Positions 42,763 to 52,800 of a DNA stretch of 64,000 nucleotides are shown here, piece by piece. Position 1 is the stretch's first letter. Each line of letters opens with the position of its first letter. The stretch lies in NCBI GenBank assembly GCA_947184155.2, contig CAMXCT020006290.1:124001-188000 (forward strand). The letters are read 5' to 3'. A program made the translations under genes and the position numbers. This DNA comes from Cladocopium goreaui (Eukaryota; Sar; Dinophyceae; Suessiales; Symbiodiniaceae). Below the pieces are notes generated by a model. The model was given only the letters and a program-made list of their open reading frames with translations. It was not told where the DNA came from and ran no database searches.

Positions 42763-42984
42763 CTCCCCTCGGGCGAGCAGGGACGACTGCGGAGAACGAA
42801 TAACCCAGAAAAGCATACCCTCGCGGGTAGCCAAATTTCTTTAGTTGGTTTTAGACATTTTTGTGCAGTCTTTCAAAGGTCCCTCTAAAAAGCTCAAGCC
42901 CGTAAAACCCAGCGCAGCGTTGCAAGGAAGGCACATTACCATGCCACATCTTGCGCTATGCTACAAAAGAAAATCATCGTCTCC

Positions 42985-44529
42985 CTAACGGTTCCAAAAG
43001 ATCCAACGGCCGCCGGCCTCGTCACGGTAATACCAAGCCCCACGCCAGAAACTCCATTCTCGGCGTGCACCATAGTGATCACGATTCCAACTCCAAGAGG
43101 CATCCGGGCGACCGGAGCTTGCAGCCTTCGAAGTGACTCCTGCGGTTGCTGCTTTTGCAGTGGGCGGTGTCTCGGGCTCCAAGAATGGTCGTGCTCCTGC
43201 TTTGGATGTTGGTGGTTCAGGTGCCAGAAATGGTGCGTTGTTGGGGTCAACTGGGGCATCAGCGTGCGAGGCGTCTGCGCGAGCAGAGCTTGAGGCGGCT
43301 GTGACATCTGGTGCGGTTGCGGATGCATCAGCTTCGGCTTTGCGCTTTCGCTCAATGGTGGGCGCGACCGTGGGGTCGGCCTTATGACCTCCAGGACCTC
43401 CAGCCTTTGCAGCGGCGCTCTGCTTCTCTTTGCGTTCAAGATTGCTCCGAACCAAGGGAAGGTTTTCCTCATACACCTTTTCGAGGAAATCACGAGTGCC
43501 ATCAAAAGGAACTTGGACAGTACCCTTCCAGGTCAACAGGCCACGGAATGCGCCACGACGGCCGATGTAGCTGACATATTCATCCTCTGTAAAAATGTGG
43601 CGGCCAAACATGAAACCCCAGACCTTCTTCCATGTTTTGCGGAACTCAACTGGGAAACCATCAACACCTCGAGGCTGAGACATGAAAATCAACTTAGATA
43701 AGCAGTTCTCATTTTGGGCATTGGCGGCGACGCCAGCCGAGATCTGAGCTTTGGTCCTTGGGGGATCGGGGAGGTTGCCATATGCGAACATGTCGTCGAA
43801 TATGCAGTCCTGCAGGTCCTTCCCCTCACCGTGGATGCGGTCGCAAAAAGTGACGTCGCTGGAGTATCTGTCTTCCACGTCCTCGTAGCCCAGCGCTTTT
43901 GCACGTCGATGCCTGTCGCGGCAGTCTTTGAGGACTGCTGATTCCACGGATGTGATTCCCCTGGGGCCCAGTTCTCGGCGTAGCAGGTTGGCTTGCTCTT
44001 CCGTCAAGGCTGTCAGCAAGCTTCCGCTCATCTTCCCAAACATTCCGAACCCGGCGAGACTTTGCATTCGCCGTTCAAGGATACGGGTCCTCCTGTTGGG
44101 TTTGTTGGCCTCTTTTGTATCGCCACTTTCGTCCACTGGGAGTGGCTCAAACCCACATGTGGTGCATGTCACTTGGCCACTGACGTACTCAACCTGGCAG
44201 AGGGGACAGGAGCCCATGAAAGGTTCGCAGTACTTGGGTGCAATGTAAACACGGCGCGTCCTTGCGGGCGGCTGGTCAACTTGCATTGGGGCAGTGGCTG
44301 CATCATCATCAGTGGACTTGGCATCGGGTCGCCCCGTGCTGGTGTCATCCATTGGGTCGTCATTTGCATCATCTCGGGCAGTCAAGGTGACCGCTTTGGA
44401 TTTCGGTGCTGAGCCTGATGCCGCGCCAGTCCATGAGCTGGGCTCGAGATTGCTCTCGGCGCGGGACCAAAGCACCTGTCCTCTTCTGAGATGCTGACCA
44501 AAAACTGCGGTGGGATGCGTTCTGAGCAC
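42985..44529 (-). CDS. Copia element ORF 3, zinc-ribbon protein
   Basis: An open frame of 514 codons at the 3' end of the element. It carries a zinc ribbon (CPLCQVEYVSGQVTCTTCGF, C-x2-C-x9-C-x2-C) near residues 95-115. A middle part of unknown fold contains RHRRAKALGYEDVEDRYSSD, and the tail is Ala/Pro-rich and low-complexity, ending in a Trp/Arg/Tyr-rich segment (WSFWRGAWYYRDEAGGRW). I do not recognise a family. A role in nucleic-acid binding or packaging is a guess from the zinc ribbon. Confidence 0.7.
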   Translation of the reverse strand: MLRTHPTAVFGQHLRRGQVLWSRAESNLEPSSWTGAASGSAPKSKAVTLTARDDANDDPMDDTSTGRPDAKSTDDDAATAPMQVDQPPARTRRVYIAPKYCEPFMGSCPLCQVEYVSGQVTCTTCGFEPLPVDESGDTKEANKPNRRTRILERRMQSLAGFGMFGKMSGSLLTALTEEQANLLRRELGPRGITSVESAVLKDCRDRHRRAKALGYEDVEDRYSSDVTFCDRIHGEGKDLQDCIFDDMFAYGNLPDPPRTKAQISAGVAANAQNENCLSKLIFMSQPRGVDGFPVEFRKTWKKVWGFMFGRHIFTEDEYVSYIGRRGAFRGLLTWKGTVQVPFDGTRDFLEKVYEENLPLVRSNLERKEKQSAAAKAGGPGGHKADPTVAPTIERKRKAEADASATAPDVTAASSSARADASHADAPVDPNNAPFLAPEPPTSKAGARPFLEPETPPTAKAATAGVTSKAASSGRPDASWSWNRDHYGARREWSFWRGAWYYRDEAGGRWIFWNR

Positions 44530-46859
44530 AAAATCCCATCCATTTCTGTGCGACTAAAGATGACACCAGCTTCAACTGCTTGCCGCATTGCGATTTTGAC
44601 TTCGATTGGACATTTTGCTCTTAATCCAGATCGATATCCCTGCGTGCCAATACAGTGTTCTGCCATGTAGATATGAGCACGGCCACTGTTGACTGTCGCA
44701 CCGCCGCCTGGAATCAGGCCGTTCTGTGCGATGCTCTTCCAGCTGCTTTTCATCGTGCGATGGAAGACAACCTCAGGAACCTCAGTCATGGCACACAGGG
44801 GCACGCCAGTGAAGGCGGCTTTTCGCTCGGGGGATACATGGTCTGAGCAATACACCATGGTTGAATTGGCATAAAGACCCCCTGCGGTTTTCAAGGCAGC
44901 TTCGGAGTGACCCTGAATTGCACGGATTTTCACAGGATAATACGGCATGCCTAGGCCATTGTCGACAGGAAAATGGGAGATCTTTGCACACAAGAATTGG
45001 AACCTACTCTTGCCATGCTTGTCGATCTTCATTGCGGTGCCAAACAGGTTTGCGACAGTGATGAAAACATCTGGGGGCACTTCCTTGCGGAAGGCTTTGG
45101 CAAAATCCTCCAAGTCAATCCAAAGGTCTTTGTCCATTGGCACCTTGGCACAGGATCCATGCCCCCTGCAAACTTTGTTGACACGAGTTGCAAAATCAGA
45201 AAACTTCTTGTCGACACGAGTCTGGCTGGCAATGGTCTCAACGTCGGATGCCGATATCAGCTCCAGCTCATAAGCCGTACCTTCAAAGAGGATACCGGGC
45301 ACATCGTCCCCGTCTGCATTGGTCACCATTGTATATTGGTATTCAGGCAGATGCTCTTCCATCCAATATGCTTTCACGTGGCCAGATGCTTGTCCCTCTA
45401 AGCGCGCAGTTGCCTGCGGCTGGTACTGGCTGGATGTGGCTCCCTTGTCATCTGCGGGCTCATCCACTGGTGCTGGTGCTGCTTTCGGCCGCGACTTCAA
45501 CATGACCTCAGCTGTTTGGACCAGGATTGTTGCTCTGCTGGATGCAGCGGGCTCGCCGTCGCCGGCGGCCTTTGGAGGGTCATCTTTGGGAGGCTCAGCA
45601 AACGTGCCCGAAGGCATCGTCTTGATGTCGATGTAGTCCTCAGTGTCAGGTTGTTGAGCTTCGACGTCCTCCTTGGTGAATGACCTGCCCGTCGGCACAA
45701 TGTGTCTTCGGGACTCTCCAAAAAGCAACTTGGTGATGTTTGCACATGTCTCCTGATAGGACCTTGGCAGCTCGTCCAGGACGGCGCTCATGTTCCTCCG
45801 CAAATCATCCCATGTCTCCTGGGCACACTCAGAAAGCTCCAAACCAATTTGGCCGACCCGCCATCCGGAATCAAGTGCGAAAAGGGTAGCTGTCCAATAG
45901 GCAGCAAGGCGCGTGCGATTTTCTTCAGAGTTGGCGAAATGCCACTGGTCTCTGAATTCCATTGCATCGGCGTACCCCTTTGCTTTTAGCCACGGATACC
46001 GCGGATTGGCACGCCCTTGCAGGCTGCTGGTTAGAGCTTTGAATCGGGGCTCCAAATGGTCGAAAAATTGATCGAAGATGGGATGAATGCCGTAATCTGC
46101 GCTCCAGGGCGCGGTCGTGAGACCGGCCGTCTGCAAGTCCAACTCCCGGGCCTTGTTGATGAACCATGTCAAGTGGCGCTCACAATCATCCAGAATCGTG
46201 GGCCAGTGCCCGTTGGGACCATCGTACGGCCAATTTGGATTTTGGGCAATTCCATCCTCTCCTACCAATTCATTTCCGAACCAGGACAAGTGCAGGTTGA
46301 TGCGTGCATGAGGATAGCGCTCGCGGGCGTCCGCGGCCAATTCAATCCCACGCTTGACCAGCTTCTGCAAAGTTTTGCCCCAAAGCATCTCATGGATGAA
46401 CTCAGTCACGTACTTAGGTTTGCGCTGCCGGTAATGCTCGGACAGGTCAAACTTCTTAAGTGTTTTCCTACGCCCTGTGATCAATGCACATGACGAGTCA
46501 GAGACTAAGATCCAGATTACATCATTGACGGGCATCTCTGGCAACATGATCTTTTCAATGTGGGACTCCTTTGGCAAAAAGCAGAAGCTAAGGTATTCTG
46601 CAAGCGGATCCTCTCGACCATAGAACCTCAGGGCCGAAGCCGGCGTCCATTCGGTCATCAAATCCATCCACGAGGTCCTGAGCAGCCTGATTCTCACCTT
46701 CATTGCGCATGGCCAATGCATACAAAATGCGATTGTGAAGGAGCAACCATGCTTCTTTGTTAGCCTCACGTGTGGCTTCGAGCGCAGCCTCGCGGCTGGC
46801 CGGGTGTGCTGTGGCATATCGTGAGTCAGCCATTTTTGCAGGACAGGCACGAATGACAA
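44382..46859 (-). CDS. Copia element ORF 2 with RNA 2'-phosphotransferase (Tpt1/KptA) domain
   Basis: An open frame of 825 codons between the polyprotein and ORF 3. Residues 110-380 form a globular region of unknown type (NDVIWILVSDSS; NLHLSWFGNELVG). Residues 400-500 are Pro/Ala/Asp-rich. Residues 550-790 match Tpt1/KptA: IRAIQGHS (645-652, family IRANQGHS), VFHRTMKSSWKSIAQNGL (698-715, family HGT...I...GL), GRAHIYMA (726-733, family R-x-HVHL), and GVIFSRTEMDGILCS (765-779, family FxxSxNGVxLT). Tpt1 removes the 2'-phosphate left at tRNA splice junctions, using NAD. Its presence in a retroelement is unusual; possible roles in RNA repair or in modifying host or element RNA are speculation. Confidence 0.8.
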   Translation of the reverse strand: MSFVPVLQKWLTHDMPQHTRPAARLRSKPHVRLTKKHGCSFTIAFCMHWPCAMKVRIRLLRTSWMDLMTEWTPASALRFYGREDPLAEYLSFCFLPKESHIEKIMLPEMPVNDVIWILVSDSSCALITGRRKTLKKFDLSEHYRQRKPKYVTEFIHEMLWGKTLQKLVKRGIELAADARERYPHARINLHLSWFGNELVGEDGIAQNPNWPYDGPNGHWPTILDDCERHLTWFINKARELDLQTAGLTTAPWSADYGIHPIFDQFFDHLEPRFKALTSSLQGRANPRYPWLKAKGYADAMEFRDQWHFANSEENRTRLAAYWTATLFALDSGWRVGQIGLELSECAQETWDDLRRNMSAVLDELPRSYQETCANITKLLFGESRRHIVPTGRSFTKEDVEAQQPDTEDYIDIKTMPSGTFAEPPKDDPPKAAGDGEPAASSRATILVQTAEVMLKSRPKAAPAPVDEPADDKGATSSQYQPQATARLEGQASGHVKAYWMEEHLPEYQYTMVTNADGDDVPGILFEGTAYELELISASDVETIASQTRVDKKFSDFATRVNKVCRGHGSCAKVPMDKDLWIDLEDFAKAFRKEVPPDVFITVANLFGTAMKIDKHGKSRFQFLCAKISHFPVDNGLGMPYYPVKIRAIQGHSEAALKTAGGLYANSTMVYCSDHVSPERKAAFTGVPLCAMTEVPEVVFHRTMKSSWKSIAQNGLIPGGGATVNSGRAHIYMAEHCIGTQGYRSGLRAKCPIEVKIAMRQAVEAGVIFSRTEMDGILCSERIPPQFLVSISEEDRCFGPAPRAISSPAHGLARHQAQHRNPKRSP

Positions 46860-49800
46860 CGGGTGAAATCCTTTTGGATGTTTGGCCCACCACAGCTACC
46901 CGGAAACACTCATGGAGCATGTCAGTCAACTTGAAGGTATAGTTCTCAGCAAGTTTAAGAGCTTTGCCCCTACTTTGATCATGCTCATGTTTGCCATCAC
47001 ATTTGAATGAGTCTAACACGGTGAGTTCTTTAAAATTTCCTGCAATAGTCCAACTTTTCTTCATTGGTTGACCGTTGTTTCCAAGAACACCCAACATACA
47101 ACCATCAAAGTGATGAGTAGTCATGGATCGTTCTTTGAGGAATCTTCTAACCATCGGCCATCTCCAATATTTGCAATTCTTGGACAGTTCAAATGCTATC
47201 AAGGTTCGTTCATCATAAACTTCATCCACAAGTTTGACAAAAGATTTGAACAACTTGGTAAACTGTTTTTGTTGCTCTTTGATTCTTTCCTGACCCTCAA
47301 CAGTAAGGCCATTCACGTTCCCCCATGGGCTACCTCCTACACAAGGCAACGATGCATAGAGTATCAAAGTGCCGTCATTGAAATCATTTCTGAAATCTTG
47401 GACTTGGGAGGCTAGCCGTTGCCGACAGCTGTTAGTGGTACCATCTTCTTTTTCGGTAACCCTAATGCAGTGGCAATCTTCATTGGACTTTCTCGGGGTA
47501 CTAAGCTTCGAATCATCAGAGCAGCAAAATTCGATCAACATTCTGGGCTTAAAAGACTTTTGGGAGCCCCCCTGATTCCCGGCAGCGGTTGCTAGTTTTG
47601 GCACCTTAGTGGAGTTCGGCGCTGCGGTGTGGCGGGCTGCTGCTTCTTCCACCTTTGTCGGGCCAATGCCAATGAGATGAATGGCATGCAACCAAAGGGC
47701 TGGTCGGGCAAAAGGTTTTGTAAGAATGTCTGCAACTTGGAAACTAGTTCCTACGTTGAGAAGATCGAACTGTTTACATTCAAATTGCTGTTTCAACCAT
47801 TTGAAGTTGATGTTCTGTGTTTTGTTCATGTGTCTCATGGATGCTGATGAACCGGTGGACATGACTGTAATAGTCGCCTGGTTGTCCTCCATAAATTTGA
47901 CTTGATAAAATTCAGGGAAACTGGCCTTGAGGGAGTTGATGTCCGCAACACTACAACCTGTATCGACGTTCCCATTACGGATTTCGTCAATTTCATGGTC
48001 GATCCTAGTGAAAACAACATCTTCTTGGGGCTTCGCGGCATCGCGAGCTGGTTTGCCCTGCAGCTTCTTGAAAAGGTTCAACTGCTCAAACAGGGCCAGC
48101 ATTGGAATGCCCTCGGCTCTCATGCTGTGATTTGCGGCAACTACCTCAGCCTCAGTTGAAGATATGGCAACAACCGTTTGTTTCTTACTGAATGCATTTA
48201 AGGGGTAATACGTGTTGGGGCCTACAAGCACAATGGCGCTGCCAGTGGTACTCTTGCTATCATGTTCGCCTGCATGATCTGCATCGGCAAAAAGCCAGAG
48301 TTGGCATTCATCAAAGGCATCCCCAATGAAACCCTCTAGGAAATGGTGCTTTGTACAATGAATGTATGACACCAATCTGTGCAAGGCAACATCGCATTCT
48401 ATGGACCATTTTGTCACTCTAGATGCTAAGCTTTGTGTGGCACGCAACAAGTCGAACCTTGCCATTCTGGCGGCAAAGAGTATCTTCATCAAGATCTTGC
48501 TGGCCACTGGCTGGAGTTTGCCAGGCTTTTCATCTTCACTGAGTGTGGGCCGTGCGATGCCAGCATCTGTGAATGGTGTTGGCACCTCTTTCAAGGACGA
48601 TGGGCTGACTTTTGCAAGATTACAATAATTTTCTACACAGGACCCCAGGAAATCGCTCATGTCATACCTTACTAAGTTCACGGGCTTGGCCATGACGCCA
48701 GCTTTGTTCTTCACGGCGTGTTCAACCCCCCTGAACTTAGAGGCCTTGGCTTCCTTTTTCGCCTCGTGTTTGTCGCGATGTGGTCCTGGTCTGGCTTTAC
48801 TTGCCATTGCAAACTGCTTGAATTTGTCAGGTCCATCTTGTCCATAACAGAAAACTGTTTTTCCTGTCCAGAATTCATTTGTTTGATTGCTAGATGTTTT
48901 CCAATCGTCTGTATAAACATCATAGCCCCCCTGATTGTTCCCGTCGGTGATGCTAGGACAACTTTTCAATGTTACCTTTTTGTCGAAGAAAGTTATGCGA
49001 CTTGAATTTTGACAAGTTACATCTTGACAAGTTACATCTCCCCCCTCATCAACCGGCTGGTACAATCTTTTTCGGGGTTGAATGTGGTGTCTGATCCATG
49101 CCATGTTGGTTTCATCATGCTCCCACCAGTCTTGTGTTCTGTGTTGTGCGGCTGCTGACTTCTTGGCTTCAAAGGCGAATGCGAAAGGGTGTGCCTGCGA
49201 AGGCAACCGGATGTTTTGAAATTCACGGTGCATACAGCCAAAGTAGCGGTCATATGGCTCAGGATCACCAATGTTCACTGCAGCCTTGACGCTTGCCCAT
49301 GCCTTTTCCAGATTGGCGGTGGGGCCAGCCATCTTGAAGTCATCTACATACACAACCAAAAGACAGTTGAGCTCTTGATGATGAAAAATTGAATGCCAAA
49401 TGTCAGGTAAAATTTGCTTCCACCCCTGTTTCACCACACGGCTATTGAGATGATTTTCCCAAATACCCCCGCTATCAGGATGACCATAAAGGGCAAGTAA
49501 CATAGGAACCATGGGTTGCCAGTACCTTTTCTCCCAATCTTTGGGCCATCTGTTGCGTGGAAGTGACAACCATGTGGGCACCCCTGTGAAGAGGGCTTGT
49601 ATGTAGGCTTGGATTGCATCTGCCTGCTGTTTGGAGAACCCGGGCTGACTACCGAAAGCATCTAGCAGCTTTGCTGCTTCCATGGATGCTGGGGAAGAGC
49701 CTAACTCGTTGAAGAGTGCGTGATCGGAATTCTCGTCCCTGACATTGTTCCCTTGGAAAACCGTCCTACCCTTGAACTTCCGGCGAGGGTCTGACTCGGG

Positions 49801-52800
49801 CAATTCAGAACCCTTCTCATAGCAAGCCTCAAAGATTCGACCTAGGTGCACAGTTTGGCCATTGCGACGAGCCTCAGCTACTATGTCGCGGCATTCACGA
49901 ACACGCTTCTCATCCCAAACACCCTTATTACGGAGATTATCCCACTCCTTATCAAGGGCGGCCTTGGCCTTGGGGTTGCTGGCAATCTCATCTTTTGATA
50001 CAAGCCTAGCAACTGAAGCGAAAAGCTCGAGTGCGACCTTGAACTCAAGTTCCTTGATCTTCTCTCGGACGAGCTCTCTAATTCGAGGCCGGTGCTCAAT
50101 TGTGGCAGGCGCGGCAATTTTTGGCATTGCCGGCACGGAAAACTTTTGGGAATTGGCTGGAATGATTTCCCAAACATTGCCTACGAGCTTTGCAGTTGCA
50201 GGAGGGCATTGAGTTGCCTCAAGCCGGGCCGGTGAAGATTTCTTCTTTTTGCCCTTGCTGCCAGATGATGATGCTGGCTTTTCCTCCTGCTCCTTGGCTG
50301 CTTTCTTTGCTTCTTCCTCGATGATCAGTTTCCTATCTTGGGGTCCTAACATCTTCCACAGTTCTGAGTCAATCCCCTCCGGACGCTTTGAACCTTTGTA
50401 GTTACGTACAATCCGGTGACCATCCCAATGATGTCCATCTGGAATAATTTCACCTTTGGGGGTCAATTTGAGATCTGGAAATACGGGCGCTTCGGGTGCA
50501 TCAGGCTCGACATCGCTGTCGGCTGGTAGAGGCGTACCTGGCTCGTATTCATACTCATCTTGCGGTGGATGCAAACTGGACTCAAGAGGCACAGCTTTGG
50601 GTGTCTGCGGAATGACCTGGTCCTCGAGGCGATCGGCTTTGGGTGCTTTCGAGTCAATCAGAGCTTTCAAAGGAAAGATGAAACCCTCGGATGGCAATTC
50701 CAACCTCTTTGTTCTTTGGATTGTCAGTGCACCCCAGTTGACATGATAATCTGCGGCTTCCAACTTGGCAACTAAGTATTCACCCTTCCAATCATGACCT
50801 GGTTGGATGTAATACCCAAGGAAAATTCCTTCATTTGCTGTTGGGGAGAGCTTACCTGATGTGTTATCCAACCTCTTGGGGTTATTCCAGAACAACACTT
50901 TGGCACCAAATGGAATGTGCATTGCAGGGAACTCTTCACCAAACCTGAGTTGCCATGGGGAATCACTGCCGTCAAGCTGGGGGCTTGCATTGATCGCGGT
51001 CGCATGATGCTGCATGGCCAATGGCCACATCTTCAAAGGAAGTCCTGATTGCAACAAGTTGCTCCGGGCACCTTCCAACATCTGACGAACTTCGCGCTCA
51101 GCAAAAGACTTTGATGAATCTACGTATTCAATGGAAGTTTGGTGTCTGTAACCCAAATCCTTGATGGCCCTGATCAATTCTGGGGAATTGTCAGTGTACA
51201 CAACTTGAACATCATCCTTTGATCCAATGAAGTGATTCAAACCATCAACACAGCTTTGTGAGTCCTTGGACTGGCTAGGGTAGACATACCGATATTGGGT
51301 GTGCAGATCTTTCAACACCAACGCAACTTGCTCCCCCCTGAAACCCTCTTCTACATTTTTCTTGATGATGACATGATCCCCAATGATGTGGTCACCAAAC
51401 ACTTCAGTTTCGATTCTCTTCTGACCACCCTTCTTTCGTGCCTGAGGTGCCATCATCCTTGCTCGTTGGCAGGTTCTGCAAAAGGGGTTCTTGGGGAAAT
51501 GCGTGTACTGATGTTGGGTACTTGCAGCTTCAGCCAACAGATCCTCAGTCTTGCGGCTTCGGATGTACTCCTGCTGAGCGTCATCCTCCACCAGCTCATC
51601 CAACTGCTCTTCATCTTGGGCTTCGTCCCGCTTGGCTTTTGAGCTCGACCGTGAGGTCGGCATTGCAAACAACTTTTTGAGGTGCTTATCCTTTTGAAAT
51701 TGATCTTTGGGATAAACCTTGCAACTATCATCCAAGATTGGGACATGACCTTCGATCTTGAGCTGGACGACCTTGTCATCTGGACGGACTAGGATTGGTT
51801 TGCCATTTGCAGGCCATACGAAACTGTAACCCTGATCTACACATCTCGTTCCTACAGAGAGCACAGCTGGGGTATGATCAAGCACATACGGATGCACGGG
51901 ATCTGGCAATGCGGACAACTTGACATCAGCAACTTCGTTTGCCTCGGTCGAACCATTGGCTGTGACTAAGGAAATCGGATGCTCGGCTGCACGGCAGTTC
52001 TTGGCACTTACATCCCTCAGCATTCCTTTGGACACAAGATCGGATTCACTACCTGAGTCAACGAGCCAACTAACGCCGGCCTTTGGCGCAGCTGTGGCAA
52101 TTGACGGGAAACGACCAATGTCTTTAAGGGCTTTGGGACCGCTGATGAACCTGCACTCTTTGCATGTGACGTCGCGTGTGTCCTCATCCCAACAACAAAA
52201 CCCACAACTTGGTGCAACATCTGAATCATGAAGTTTCACAGTTTCTTGGAGCTGTCTTGCACGAACCTGAGCTTCATGCTGTTCAACCTTTGATGAAACT
52301 GGAACATCTTCAGCTGTCTTGTACACCTTAGTGAACTCTCTTGGACGGTGCTTGACTGGGACTTGACGACCAACTGCCTTCACCTCGATCACATGTGGGG
52401 CCTTTCGGAATCTAAGACGCTTCATGCTGACACTTGCCTCATCAGAGCACGAAGTTGCCTTCGGCTGTTTTCGGACGATGCATGCAAACTTCTGGATCAG
52501 ACATGGAGCGGCTGTGGAATCCTTGCCCTTCTTCTTGGGAGCGGGTGAATTGGCCCTTTTGGTGTCTTTGGTGGCGGCAGCGGCTTTGTCATCATGTTTA
52601 TAAAAACATTTGTCACCACGTCTGCACTTTCCCTGGGCATGATAGATGCATGGGGTTTTAGCCATTTCTTCTTTAGACATCTTCTTCCCCTTATCATCCT
52701 TATTTCCCCTTGATGGTGAACGTGTTTTGGTTCTTCTGGGTGATTGAGTTCGAGATTTATCATCTTTGACATGCTTGAATGGACACTTCTTCCCCTTATC

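Noticed and set aside
42700-42780. Separate solo LTR or promoter block
   Set aside because: It pairs with 54838-54922 as the two LTRs of one element.
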